From positions 6,783,176-6,847,175 of the forward strand of contig OZ023187.1 of NCBI GenBank assembly GCA_963995505.1: 64,000 nt of DNA, given 5' to 3'. Shown here piece by piece: positions 10,655 through 22,190 of this stretch. Position numbers and translations under genes: made by a program. The notes beneath the pieces are model-generated. The model worked only from the letters and a program-made list of their open reading frames with translations. It was not told the origin of the DNA and searched no databases. Source of the DNA: Hypericum androsaemum (taxonomy: Eukaryota; Streptophyta; Magnoliopsida; Malpighiales; Hypericaceae). Position 1 is the first letter of the stretch; every line of letters starts with the position of its first letter.

Positions 10655-13600
10655 CTAACTTCTCAAGAAAAAGTACATTGAAAGAAATATTGCATCTAGG
10701 AAAGCCCAAATGCGATCCAAGAGACTGAAATATCCAAGTCTCCATCGCCTACTAAGAAATATAGGAAGTACAATGAGCCAAAAGCCAAACACAAATCCAA
10801 CTGCCATGGACACCAACAACCATTTGACATCATAGGAATCGCCATCCTCGGTTGCGCCATCTGGTGCATTCCTCGTGATCGAAATACAAGATTTTTCAAG
10901 TGGCGGGCCACATAAATCATTTGCGGCAAAACACGAAGCATCGAAACCTTGCAGTTGAGTACTCGAAGGTATTGCCCCTGTCAAGTAGTTGCTGGACAAG
11001 TTGAGATCGCTAAGAAATGTCAGGTTTGTGATGCTTCCAGGGATTTCACCTGATAGCTTGTTCGCCGATAGATCAAGAGATTCCATCTCTTTCATTGCTC
11101 CAACTTCTCGCGGGATTTCACCGGTGAGAGCATTGTGAGATAAATTCAGCGACTGCAACGCTACAAGAGATGTCATGCCGTCTGGTATCTGACCCGACAA
11201 AGAGTTATCAGACAAATCTATAAGTCTAACCAAATCCAGTGTACTGCCGTACTCCATTACTCTCCCCTTCATCAAGACGATGGCTTTCTCTAGATAACTA
11301 TATCCTCCACTTCCCCAAGAAAGCTCATCCTCGTTGTATTGATTGTCCATGGAGCCACTAGTTGCCATGGCTTCTAAGTTGCCAATACATTGTGGGATAC
11401 TTCCAGAGAGGTTGTTGGATGCTAAATCAAGAACTTGTAAAGAAGTTAACGAACAGATTTCCTTAGGTATCTTGCCTTGAAGCTTATTTGATCGTAAGTC
11501 GAGAATTGTCAAATTTGACTTACCAATCCAAGCCGGAATTTCTTCTTCCAATTGATTTTCAGCTAGATCAAGCAAGACCAGATTTTGGTTGTTCCTCAAT
11601 AGAAAAAACAGCTCTCCCTTTAGATTGTTGTTACGAGCATGCAACGACTCGAGAAGACTTAGATTTTTCATTGAGGCCGGAATTCCTCCCGTAAAATTAT
11701 TGTTGTTCAGTTTGACAGTCGTTAAGCTACTCCATGGAGTCCAACAATTTGGTATTTCCCCAGATAGAAGATTGTCTCCGAGGTTGAGAATTTCCAAATA
11801 CTTTGACTCGTCTGATTCGTGGCATAAGAAGTGGAATATTGACCCATTGAATGAATTATTTGAAAGATCCAAAGCAACCAAGTTGGATGAGAATGGAGGT
11901 ACCTCCCCGTAGAAGTAATTTGAACTCAAATCTACCGCCTCATTTTCTGCAATTGCTAGACTTGGTATTTCTCCAACTATACGGTTGTTGTTAAGAAGAA
12001 GGTAAACAAGCGATTTGGTGAAGTTCCAGAATTCTTTGGAAACTGATTCAAATGAATTATTTGAAAGATCCAAATAATTTACCTTGGAGGAGAAGATGGG
12101 CACTTGACCTGTCAATTGATTTGATTTCAAATCAACTTGTGCTCCATTCTGAAATGTTTGACCCGCCGAACCATGAATTTCACCAAAAATTCTGTTTCCA
12201 GAGAGAATCAGTTCCCTGAGTGGCAAAGACAAGTTCCAAAACCAATTCGGAATGATATCTTCAATCTCGCAGTCCGACAAAACTAGAGATTGTATGGTTT
12301 TTTGTGTACGGAGCCAGTGGGGGAATTGCTTCCCTAATTTCCATGATGTCAAGGACAATTCTGTGAGTTGAAATGGGGGAATCCAACCTGTGCTCACCTT
12401 CAGCTCCAACTGTTTATTAGAATTAGCCAGGAAGGTCTTCAATTTTGTGAGCTGTTCAAAATGAGCTTCAGTAACAACACCCGCCATCAAGTTATCTTCA
12501 ATGTTAACTTCTTCCAAAGATTGAAGCTTCCCGAAGGATGGTGGAATAGAACCAGAGATTGAATTATTTTGTAGATAAAGATGAACCAAAGATTTGAACT
12601 TCTCAAAGCGGACATTGGTTAGGTTACCGAGAATTCCAGCGGAACGCAAATTTAGCATCTCCAATCCATTCGAGGGACATGATGAGAATAGATGATTGAA
12701 GATGTCAGCCACATCTTGATTCACCTTGACCTTCCATAGTCCAAGATATTCGAGATTGCAAAGTTGGCCCATGGATCTCACAGTCTCCAGTCCATCGAAT
12801 TGCAAGTCAACGTTACCATTTAGCCACAGCTCAGTTATGGAAGTCAAGTTCCCAACGGCACTCGAGATCACCCCTTGTAAGTTGTTGTTGCTGAGGTCAA
12901 GAATCTGTAATCTGTTGGTTGAGTTATACAACCAATTTGGTATAGAGGAATTGAAGTTGTTATATGAGAGTGTGAGACTCCTTAAACGAGTTAGGTTTCG
13001 AAGTCCCTCTGGGATTGGACCTGGTTGGTAGTAGCAATCATGTAGATCAAGTGTATTGAGATGGTGGAATTGAGAAATCCATTTTGGCATCAACGAGTTA
13101 TCTAAGATATTGTCGGAAAGATCGACGACAGAAAGAGAAGAGAGGTTGTTGATCAGTGGTAGTGAAGAGGGGTGAGCCAATTGACAATTTGACAATATCA
13201 ACTCTTTTATAGAAGGAATGGTGTTTAGGGAATCAAGCCAATCTTTGGCCATGGACAGGTTTATAGAGCGCCAATGAAAGTGGCGAAGCAAAGAAAGATT
13301 AGATAGCCAATGAAGGTTGCCAGAAGAAAGTGAAGATCCCGCTAGACCGAGATAGCTCAAGTTTGTTATGTTACCGATTTGAGGAGGAATTTTACCACCA
13401 AATCCAGCATAGGATAGATCGAGGTGCTTCAGGCTTGTCATCAATCCAACGAAGGAAGGAATTTGAGTTCCTCCGAAATCATTTCCGCTGAGGTTTAAGT
13501 GAATCAAGTGCTTCAGATGAAGCAAGGATGGACTAATTTTGCCTCTCAACTGGATTGTGTTATCTGGACCAGGATCAGCTTGGAGGTGGAGGCCAATTAC

Positions 13601-13816
13601 ATAGCCCGTAGAATTGCTGCAAGCAACTCCATCCCAGTGGCAACAATTTCCTCCATCAACCCAGGAGCCGAGCCGGTTCGATTCATCGATGAAGTCCCTC
13701 TTCAACATCAGGAGAGCTTTCCGTTCATTGTCCGCGCACTCCATGGTTGAGCTAACATCAGTGGCTACTACGACCACTAATGCTGCTAAGGAGATGGTTG
13801 CAAGTAACGGACTCAT
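10655..13816 (-). CDS. EIX2-type LRR receptor-like protein (RLP1), intact
   Basis: A single uninterrupted frame of 1053 aa. It has a signal peptide (1-25) and a capping domain with CADNERKALLMLKRDF and CCHWDGVAC (about 26-66). About 30 extracytoplasmic LRRs of the LxGxIP type follow to residue 956. A non-LRR island (about 813-861, including IVLMKGRVMEYGS) precedes the last four LRRs. The C-cap NDLCGPPLEKSC and an acidic linker lead to a transmembrane helix (about 999-1021) with the GxxxG motif GFVFG. The tail is a short basic 32 aa with YFSLLDRIW. There is no kinase domain. This is the layout of tomato EIX1/EIX2 and related RLPs, which bind extracellular elicitors and signal through SOBIR1/BAK1-type kinases; the ligand here is unknown. 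The last 8 residues extend past the stop position of the paralogue because its TAA is TCA here, adding a second hydrophobic stretch. Start, length and completeness fit the family. Confidence 0.95.
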   Translation of the reverse strand: MSPLLATISLAALVVVVATDVSSTMECADNERKALLMLKRDFIDESNRLGSWVDGGNCCHWDGVACSNSTGYVIGLHLQADPGPDNTIQLRGKISPSLLHLKHLIHLNLSGNDFGGTQIPSFVGLMTSLKHLDLSYAGFGGKIPPQIGNITNLSYLGLAGSSLSSGNLHWLSNLSLLRHFHWRSINLSMAKDWLDSLNTIPSIKELILSNCQLAHPSSLPLINNLSSLSVVDLSDNILDNSLMPKWISQFHHLNTLDLHDCYYQPGPIPEGLRNLTRLRSLTLSYNNFNSSIPNWLYNSTNRLQILDLSNNNLQGVISSAVGNLTSITELWLNGNVDLQFDGLETVRSMGQLCNLEYLGLWKVKVNQDVADIFNHLFSSCPSNGLEMLNLRSAGILGNLTNVRFEKFKSLVHLYLQNNSISGSIPPSFGKLQSLEEVNIEDNLMAGVVTEAHFEQLTKLKTFLANSNKQLELKVSTGWIPPFQLTELSLTSWKLGKQFPHWLRTQKTIQSLVLSDCEIEDIIPNWFWNLSLPLRELILSGNRIFGEIHGSAGQTFQNGAQVDLKSNQLTGQVPIFSSKVNYLDLSNNSFESVSKEFWNFTKSLVYLLLNNNRIVGEIPSLAIAENEAVDLSSNYFYGEVPPFSSNLVALDLSNNSFNGSIFHFLCHESDESKYLEILNLGDNLLSGEIPNCWTPWSSLTTVKLNNNNFTGGIPASMKNLSLLESLHARNNNLKGELFFLLRNNQNLVLLDLAENQLEEEIPAWIGKSNLTILDLRSNKLQGKIPKEICSLTSLQVLDLASNNLSGSIPQCIGNLEAMATSGSMDNQYNEDELSWGSGGYSYLEKAIVLMKGRVMEYGSTLDLVRLIDLSDNSLSGQIPDGMTSLVALQSLNLSHNALTGEIPREVGAMKEMESLDLSANKLSGEIPGSITNLTFLSDLNLSSNYLTGAIPSSTQLQGFDASCFAANDLCGPPLEKSCISITRNAPDGATEDGDSYDVKWLLVSMAVGFVFGFWLIVLPIFLSRRWRLGYFSLLDRIWAFLDAIFLSMYFFLRS

Positions 13817-13977
13817 TGTATTGGTGGTAAAGTTGTTGAAGGTACTTGGGGTGGGGAACGACCAGGGTCACGACAAAAATCTTTCTTATAGAAAAAAAAA
13901 CGAAGGAGGGTAGGATTAAGAAGCGGATATTGGAGTTGGAGTGAAATGGCTTATCAGGTATGACCCCCTGCATTCCT

Positions 13978-13986
13978 CTTTATATA
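13978..13986 (-). promoter_or_regulatory. TATA box of RLP1
   Basis: The minus-strand sequence TATATAAAG lies about 165 bp upstream of the ATG. The same motif followed by a similar leader (CCAACTCCAATATCC..CTTCTTAATCCTAC) is found upstream of the second RLP at 49210. The leader just before the ATG (CAACAACTTTACCA) is also shared. These similarities support both the promoter and the chosen start. Confidence 0.65.
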
Positions 13987-16060
13987 ATAAATTCTAAAGA
14001 TTATCTTTTTTTTATATTAAATATTTGTACGAAGACGTGTCTTGTAGATACTCGGATATCGTTAAAAAAACCTATGACATTGATTGGGCGGCATGGATAG
14101 GGCCAGATTTCTACTAGATTAGTGGCAACTTTTTCTTGTGTTTAGACTTCCTTCCTGCCCGATTAACAAATTCAACCTCCACTCTTGACCGACTCTTCAC
14201 AATCAAGGACACCTCGACAGCGGCGCAAACTGAAGTCGTATACCAGAAGCAACGAAGATGGTGACACGAAGGATGCTGATTCTTAAGGTGGTACTTATTA
14301 TTATGGTTTATTATATTCTTTAGGATTTGAATGTTTTATTGAAATTGAGTTTAATAGACTTTTTTTTAATTTAATGGGTTTTTAATTTCCAAAAACGTTT
14401 CCCTTAACATGAATTTTTTTATTTTTTAAGCTCTCGGTACTAAGTAAAATTTGACATCATATTTTTCCGGCTACAATATCATATGTTGACATGAAGTAAA
14501 ATTTAACATAGCCATAATTAGAGGAACCAAATAATTAACATTTACATCATAGTAAAAAAATTATGAAAAATATAAAATGATAGTTGTAGCAGAGATAATC
14601 GTAATGAAAGTTTGTTTGAGCTTACTGAAAAAAGCTTCGGTTCTTTTTCTTTCTGTACGTCCATATGTTAAATTTAGCAATAATATTAGAACTTTATCTT
14701 TTATAACTTCTAAATCAAATCTCTTCATTTGATCTTCAAAATCCAACCTGACATTATCAATCTTGCCAATTTGGCCGAAAAGTCATCGAAGTGATAACCG
14801 GAGGTCATTATTCCTCGGAAAAATGGTTAGACAACAATAAGATGACCGATAAAATGGTACCGCAATTGAAACATTTTAAAAGTTAAATCAACTGTTCCTT
14901 ATTGACCTATGACATGGTTAGAGCCCGATTACCACTAGATTAGTGGCAACGTTTTCTTGTGTTTACACTTTTCCGTGCTTAGTGATAGTCAATAAAGTCA
15001 ACATTTTGTTTGGAGAAACTAAAAAGTCAACAACAAACAATTAGATCATACTTACCAAAAAACAATATTATACTTACCCAAAAAATAAACACTTAGATCA
15101 ACTTGTAAGGACGATGTTCTATTTTAATTATAATATTATAAATTCGAGCCGTTTAGAATGCAAAATAATTGTTGGAAGAGTTTTAACCCCTTTCAAAATT
15201 CTCATCCAACTTGAACTTGAATAAATTGTCCCAATAAATATCTTGATATAAAGAAAAAAAAGGAGAAAACAGAATCCAGTGGTACTCGTTATCCTTCTTT
15301 GACGACCAGTAATTATCTTCCAACAAACGCTGAATTCAATAATTCCTTTTCCCAGTTACGGTGCAAGACGGTAATAATATTTGACAATCAAGCAATTCGC
15401 CGAGAAAATGATGTTTATAGTCTTGATTTTTTTTAAAATATTTTCTTAATAAAAAATTTTCAGTAGAATTAATATATTTACTTTTGTTTATCTTAGAGAT
15501 ATATCTATTTTGGTTTAGTAAATATTTTATTTACTAAACATCCAAAACAGAATATGTGACTTGGTATATGATCTATTAACGTCTAGAAGTCCTAATAGAA
15601 TATTTGACTTAGTATACAACCCCATCTAATCAATGTCATATGCTTCTATTTAATAGTAAGTTTTTCGAAATTAATTTATCTTGAACTTTTCGATCTCTGG
15701 TCCTCTAAATCTGGAGTGCCTAAATATAATTACTAGGTCTTAGGCCGACGCAATAACTAAAATTTTGCCACTGTCACTATTATTGAAAAAACATAGGCAG
15801 CAATAAATCAAAGAAAGAAAATTTATAGAAGATGCCTCATACTTTTAATTTACAATCTTTTTCATACCATAATTAATGTCCATTATTAACGATGGTTTCC
15901 ATCTTCCGGTTTCAAGCCCACATAAATAAAAAACCTGGTTAGCTAATTGTATGGCTCAACAACTATGAAAAAAATTAAAAGAAGGGAAAATAAAGCCAAA
16001 GGAAAAATCAATGAAGAAATCTAAGCAAGACTTAGTCGATAGGGACAGGAGTCACAGGAC
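13987..16060. other. RLP1 upstream DNA with flank repeats, then AT-rich DNA
   Basis: Positions 14110-14300 and 14425-14500 are copies of the RLP 5'-flank repeats described at 8290-10430. Positions 14700-14960 again resemble 9600-9860 (ATCTTGCC..GGCCGAAAAGTCATCG and the ACTAGATTAGTGGCAAC segment). So the upstream region of this gene is itself duplicated. From about 15,000 to 16,060 only AT-rich DNA without a recognisable gene or repeat is seen. Confidence 0.6.
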
Positions 16061-16370
16061 TAGGGGTGAGCATAGTGACCGAACCGGAACCGAATTTTTA
16101 GAAATATTGTAAACCGGACCGGATTGTACACCGGTTTGAACCAAAACCGAACCAGACATTTCGGTTCGGTCTAAGACCAGACCGGAAAAAAATACACAAA
16201 GAATGAGTTCCAGACCGGACGAAACCCGGATCCGGACCGAACCGAAAACCGATTTTTCTTATATAATGTGAACCGAACCGGACTATTTTTCTTTTTGGTC
16301 TGGTCTGGTCCAGTTTTTTCGATCCGATTTGGTTCGGTTTGACGGTTTCCAGTCCATTTGCTCACCCATA
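16061..16370. mobile_element. hAT-type MITE (310 bp), TIR TAGGGGTGAG
   Basis: It begins TAGGGGTGAGCA and ends TGCTCACCCATA (one mismatch in the terminal repeat). Flanking 8-mers CACAGGAC (16053-16060) and GACAGGAC (16371-16378) agree at 7 of 8 positions, giving a slightly decayed target duplication. The interior is dominated by ACCGGACCGGA/GGTTCGGT motifs in both orientations, so the whole element can fold on itself. It belongs with the elements at 2166 and 20079 and is the shortest and most decayed of the three. Confidence 0.85.
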
Positions 16371-16378
16371 GACAGGAC

Positions 16379-16990
16379 TAGATGTTGAATAAGTTTGGCG
16401 GCACCAAACGTAAAAATCAAACAAGGTGATGTTTGATAGTAAATTCGTAATATCAAAAATTATATGTGGATAATTTTAGAAATTTGTATTTAAAATATGA
16501 TGTAGCGAACACTTGCACACAATTTTTGTTTCCATGGCTTAGACGGATCTCGACGAGAATTTTTGCCCAAGTCTATGTTTGATGCAAGAAATGGCTTGCA
16601 CAAATTGGAAGTTTGTCCAAGCTCACCTCCAAATTTTTATCTCAGGTATTTTCATGAGCCAGAAATTTTTTTCTAAGGCCATGAAATTCTTTTGATATTC
16701 TTTTACCATATTACCCAAAACTCTTTTCTTTTTTTTACCATGTTAAACCCAATTAAGAGTGATCATTTTATTCAAATATTTTGGATACAGATTCAGATTT
16801 TCTGAATGTTAAATTTGCGGGTACAAAGATATAGAATCGTGAAATAGTTATTTCATATATTTGATTAAAAATATACACAATTGCCGAATAATGTGATGAA
16901 TAATTCAAAATATTCGGATAATATTTCATTTGGTATGAATAATGTTCTGGACATGGACACACCATATATTGGACAATGGCACACCATCCG
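16379..16990. other. AT-rich intergenic DNA
   Basis: No gene is recognised. It ends at the target-site duplication ATCCG of the copia element. Confidence 0.5.
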
Positions 16991-17194
16991 TGTAGAAAAG
17001 TATAAGCCACTAGCTTTACCTTGTATTTAGATGTGCTTTTATAGCATTACAGTCTAAGTTCGATAACGACTAGGGTTTTACAAAGTCTTCTATTGTGACT
17101 ACAAGTCTATTCTAGACATTCCTTATCAGTAGGATCCTATACAAATCTGAACGATACAACTTGATAAGTCAAGGTAATATTAACACATCTAACA
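16991..17194 (-). repeat. 3' LTR of the copia element
   Basis: 204 bp; on the element strand it starts TGTTAGATGTG and ends CTTTTCTACA (TG...CA). It is identical to the other LTR except for 5 transitions. Confidence 0.97.
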
Positions 17195-17211
17195 CTCCCC
17201 CCTAAAGTTGG
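17195..17211 (-). other. Polypurine tract of the copia element
   Basis: On the minus strand a purine-rich run (CTTTAGGGGGGAG) directly abuts the TGTTAG start of the 3' LTR. This is the plus-strand priming site in LTR retrotransposons. Confidence 0.8.
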
Positions 17212-17322
17212 ATCGTGTAAGTTTCGAATACCCATCTTATCAACAAGTTTCCAGAAGCGATCGAGGCCCAATGCTTTGGTGAATAAGTCCGCCAGCTGGT
17301 GTTCCGTAGATATCTTGCGAGG

Positions 17323-20070
17323 CTAAACTTCAAGCGATTGAAAATGCTCTCGAACGAAATAACAGTCCATTTCGACATGCTTGGTCCGCTCATGATAAAC
17401 CGGATTCTGAGTGATATGTAGGGCAGCTTGGTTGTCACAATATAAGGGAGTGGGTCCACGTTGGGAAGCACCAAGATCACAAAATAACCAACGTAACCAA
17501 AGAACCTCACTGATCGTTAGTGCCATAGCTCGGTACTCGGCTTCGGCGGAGGATCGCGCAACCACATTCTGCTTCTTGGACCTCCACGAAACTGGTGACC
17601 CTCCGAAAGTAATAAAATACCCAGTTCGTGAACGCCTAGTCATCGGACATCTACCCCAATCAGCGTCACTGTACGCCACCAGATTAAAAGACTGTAAATT
17701 GTTGAGGAGAATGCCCTGGCCCGCAGTGGTTTTCAGATAGTGGACCAATCGAGTAGCAGCATCTATGTGCGGTTGTCTGGGGTCATTGACAAACTGTGAA
17801 AGGACACTGACAGCATATGAGATATCAAGTCGTGTGACTGTGAGGTACATCAATCTTCCAATTAGCCGTCGATATGAGGAAGGTTTCAAGGCGGCATCCC
17901 CAGAGTCCTGCAACCGATGGTTCTGCTCCATTGGAAAGCCACAAGGGCGTGAGCCAGTTTTCCCGCACTCCTTAACAATGTCGAGTGTATATTTGTGATG
18001 GCTTAGCACCAAACCTTCAGCGGTTCGAGCTGCTTCAATACCCAAGAAATACTTGATGTTGCCGAGATCTTTGATCCCAAATTGCCTGTCAAGCCGTGCC
18101 TTTGTTATATTAAGCATTCGCTCATTATTTCCCACAAGGATAACATCATCTACATAAACTAGTAAACAAAGCACCAATGATCCTTCACGGTGACGGAAAA
18201 GTGCGTGATCAGCCTTGGAACGCCGATATTTCATCTCCAATAATACACTGGCAAGTTTACTATACCAATTTCGCGATGCTTGTTTCAGTCCATAGAGGGA
18301 TTTTCGTAGATGACAAACACGTCTATCTCCTGGCCTGGCAAAACCCTGAGGTATAGACATATAAACCTCTTCATGTAAGTCTCCATGCAAAAAAGCATTG
18401 TCAACATCAAGTTGTTGGATCACCCAACCTTGCTTCACCGCGAAGGCCAATAGACAACGGACAGTGACTAACTTGGCAACTGGTGCAAAAGTATCATGAT
18501 AATAGAGGCCTTCAATCTGCTTGAAACCTCGGGCAACCAAGCGAGCTTTATATCGTTCAACCTCACCATCCGGTTTAAATTTTACTTTGTAGACCCATTT
18601 CGAATCTACAATATGTTTGCCGGGAGGCAATTTTTCGAGAGTCCATGTGCCATTATTCTCCAACGCAGCAATTTCTCGCTTCATATCTTGCTGCCAACAC
18701 TTATGTTTAGCTGCTTCTTCAAATGTTCTAGGCTCAATGTTGTCAACAATTGCTGCTAGAAAAGCACGATGAACATGGGTGAATTTGGAATAGCTGACAA
18801 AGTTGGATATAGGATATACCTGTGAAGATCCCGATGGAGGAGTAGACGAAGATGGGCTAATCAAAGAGGGTGGCATTGTGACTTCATAGTTACTGAGATA
18901 TCTCAGTGGTTTGGTAGTACGCTGACTTCGTCGGGGTTCAACATTGCTTACAAGGTTGGTGGCCTCTCCCAAGTTGCTATTCGATGGTGATGATGTAATC
19001 GGTGGAATAACATCATCAGATATCGAAATAGTCTCTGGAGTGTCAGCATCTGCAATGGTCACTAGCTCATCTGTAGCTGATGACGAGGGAAAGTTAGACT
19101 CGCCAGTTCGTGCACTTTCCTTTTGCAAAGTTGGAACAATTTCATCTTGGTATGAATAGCGGTGCTCAAAGAATATCACATCGCGAGAGACGATAAACTT
19201 CTTGCTTGTCATATCATAGACTCTGTACCCTTTTTGGTTACTAGGATGACCGAGGAAAACACATGGTTGACTGCGAGAGTCAAATTTTGACTCTCGATTG
19301 GATTTGTGAGCATATGCCAAACAACCAAAAACCCGTAGATGATTGTAAGCTGGAGGTCGGCCAAAAAGAACTTCATATGGTGTTTTATGGTTAAGTACTC
19401 GTGAGGGCAAGCGGTTTATGATATGGGTGGCTGTCAAGATGCACTCCCCCCAAAACTGTAGAGGCAAGTGAGCTTGAAACCGGAGTGCCCGAGCCATCTC
19501 CAAAATGTGCCTATGTTTTCTCTCTACGACCCCGTTTTGTTGCGGAGTGTAAGGGCAAGAGGTTTGGTAGATCATCCCTCTAATTGCATAATACGCTAGC
19601 AATTCGCTAGAGCTGAACTCCAATCTGTTGTCCGATCGTACGCACTTAACTTTCTTTCCAAATTGACACTCTACCATAGCACAAAAATTGATCAGATTGG
19701 AGCACACTTCTGACTTATATTTCATGAGATAAGTCCATACTCCACGGCTGAAATCGTCCACGACAGTAAGAAAGTAATGAGCACCCACAGATGAGGCAAC
19801 CTTGTACGGCCCCCAAATGTCGCAATGGATGAGTTCAAAACAAGTCGTTGTCTTTATTGAACTGGAACGAAACGGATCTCTAGTATGTTTAGCAAGAATG
19901 CAAGGTTCACAACTAGGAAGATTGTGACTAGAAGGATAGTAACTAATAGCAGAAATATGCTGCATGGTCTCTCTCGAAGTATGCCTGAGATGCCTATGCC
20001 ACTTTTCGAAGCGGTCTGGAGAGCGAGTCAACAATGCCACCCCTTCTGTCAAGTCTTCGAAGTGATATAG
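17323..20070 (-). pseudogene. Copia pol: integrase, reverse transcriptase, RNase H (separated from gag by a MITE)
   Basis: Translated in element order it shows the GAG-pre-integrase segment (KWHRHLRHTSRETM), then an integrase core with the DDE-type residues in HCDIWGP, VRSDN and NGVVERKHR. The reverse transcriptase has WVYKVKFKPDG, ARLVARGF, QLDVDNAFLHG, SLYGLKQ and the catalytic YVDD. RNase H has SDADWGRC, SSAEAEYRAM and YCDNQAAL. The apparent start of this frame lies in the MITE; the true retroelement part begins at 20070. The frame stops with TAG at 17323. The following 120 bp still read as the family's conserved C-terminus (QLADLFTKALG), so that stop is a nonsense mutation. No other frameshift is visible over about 2.7 kb. 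Confidence 0.93.
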
Positions 20071-20078
20071 CCCATCAC

Positions 20079-20642
20079 TAGGGGTGAGCACGAAACTGCA
20101 AAATACCGGCAAACCGCAAAACCGCAAAACCGTAAACCGAAAAAAATTAAACCGCTCTTCCGAAATGGTTTCACGGTACGGTTTCATACCGAACCGATGT
20201 TAATGGTACGGTTGCGGTTTGGATTATGTACCGTACCGAGAAACCGCGATACCGAGAGTTACTTAATTATTATATGCGATTGTTTGGTTTATATGCGATT
20301 GAGGAAGGTTTTTTGTTTAGTTAATTTTAGATTGAAGGGGTTTTTTGTTTAGTTAATGCGATTGTTTGGTTTTTTATTTTCAGATTACATTTTAATGGAG
20401 TGGAAAAATAAAATTTTCGTGTTTGGGCCAACTAAAATGGGCTTTTCTCACCTGAAAACAAAAAGGGCTTGTTGCAGTTTCAAACCACCAAACCGCCATA
20501 CCGTACCGAAACCGCCATACCGCAAATCTACGGTTTCGAGTTCAACCGCGAAACCGACGGTTGCAAATAGCTGATACCGGCAAAATCGGTTCGGTATTAA
20601 AATTCGGTAAAATACCGCGATACCGAACCGTACTCACCCCTA
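20079..20642. mobile_element. hAT-type MITE (564 bp) nested in the copia gag-pol frame
   Basis: The ends are TAGGGGTGAGCACG and CGTACTCACCCCTA, a 14-bp inverted repeat with one mismatch. The flanking 8-bp duplication CCCATCAC (20071-20078 and 20643-20650) is perfect. The interior is packed with AACCGC/GCGGTTT and TACCG/CGGTA motifs in both orientations, with an AT-rich centre. There is no coding capacity. It inserted after the copia element, so it dates hAT mobility to after the copia insertion. Same family as the elements at 2166 and 16061. Confidence 0.95.
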
Positions 20643-20650
20643 CCCATCAC

Positions 20651-22112
20651 GTAGTCTACCCACTCCAATCAGGGTCCTCGTAGGTAAGTCCTGTATCACA
20701 CAAAAACCCGGCAAAAATGTCAGTGTACAGTTGTTTTCCTTCGTCAAACGACTGACTGACAATAGGTTGCATTTAAAACTTGGAATGAATAGCACGTGAG
20801 AAAGAGACACAGTGCGTGTTAATTGAACAGTCCCTGCTCCATTGATAGGCACAAATTCTCCATTGGGAATCTTGACAAAAGGGTGTGCAGCATTGGACAT
20901 ATAATCAGATAACCACTCTCGATGACAGGTAATGTGTTCCGACGCTCCGGAATCAATAACCCAAGATTTTGGAAAAGAAGTGTTACCGGCCATGTTTGCC
21001 AATGGTTCATTAGAAGAGGAGCCTGATGGTGTGTCACCTTTAATGCCAAAATGTCGAACCAGGAGGTTAAACTGGTCCGCTGTGAAACCTGGAATGGGGC
21101 TGCTTTCGGTTGCAACTTGAATATCAGTCTTCACTTGGGCAGCCTTCGGAGCAGGTCGGGGGTTATTGCTGCCCGGACCACGATCTTTTCCATTCCCATC
21201 TCGTACGGGTCGTCGATTCCAGTCAGCCAGATAGCTAATGAGCTCGAAACAACCCTCCTCCATGTGTCCGTTCTTTCCGCAGTGGTTACAGCGAAGTCTA
21301 GTGCCTCCACTCTTTGAATTATTTATCGAAGTACTTCCTTTGGTCTGATTCTGCTGGTTCCGAAACACTTGGAAAGCAGCAGCCTCGCCAGTGGTTCGGC
21401 GAGAGTTGCTCACTGCACGCTGCTGTTCATCTTCGGAGACGATGTGGTAGGCACTCCCCAGAGTTGGCAGCGGCTGTGAGCTTAGTATTTGGGTCTTTAC
21501 GGTGCTAAAAACATCGTCTAGTCCCATCAAGAAATCGTACAATTGGTCCTTTGTACGCATGCTTGATACCTGCTTCATCAGTCCGCATGTACAGTTAGTG
21601 CAAGAACACTTGGGTAATGAATTTATCGACTGTACCTCATCCCACAACCCTTTAAGTTTAGTGTAGTAGGTGGAGACGGACGATCCATCTTGACGGAGCA
21701 TTGTTATCTCTCGTCGTAGTTCATATGCTCTCGGAGCGCTTCCTTTCCCGAAGCGTTCTGAGATATCAGCCCAAATCTCATGAGCGGAATTTGCAAAGCG
21801 AACACTACTGTGAACCTCTTTCTCCATGGCACTTTTGAGCCATCCCTTGACCATAGCATCAGCGCGTAGCCAAGGGTTGAGGTCAGCAGATGTGGCCGAT
21901 GGTCGGGGCAATAATCCATTGACAAATCCGATCTTGTTCTTTGCATACAAGGCATTGGACATGTCGTTTTCCCATTCTCCGAAGTTGCCATCGCGAAGGG
22001 GATCAGCCACGAACACTTGGCCAGGGTTGTCCGACGGGTGGATGTAATACGGTGAGGCAGGATCTGTATTGCTGATCATGTGGGACACAATATCACTACT
22101 CTCCTGCGACAT
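20651..22112 (-). pseudogene. Copia gag and protease
   Basis: The start is an ATG (MSQESSDIVSHMI) just inside the primer-binding site. The N-terminal half is a retrotransposon capsid domain (WLRADAMVKGWLKSAM, YELRREITMLRQDGSSVSTY). A CCHC zinc knuckle follows (CNHCGKNGHMEEGC), which packages the element RNA. The aspartic protease has its catalytic WVIDSGASEHIT. The frame is open to the MITE insertion point, where it ends at a stop derived from the MITE at 20640. Gag and pol were evidently one frame before that insertion. Confidence 0.93.
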
Positions 22113-22178
22113 TTAGTGGGACTGAGTTAGTGTGGCGGGTAGGCTAAGTTTTGGTAGTTCGTCTCTATACCAGGTTTA

Positions 22179-22190
22179 GCTCTGATACCA
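22179..22190 (-). other. Primer-binding site of the copia element (tRNA-iMet)
   Basis: On the minus strand the 12-mer TGGTATCAGAGC directly follows the 5' LTR. It is complementary to the 3' end of plant initiator methionine tRNA, the usual copia primer. Confidence 0.92.

Noticed and set aside
20073..20187. The extra N-terminal residues of the copia pol frame
   Set aside because: They are translated from the inserted MITE, not from the retroelement.
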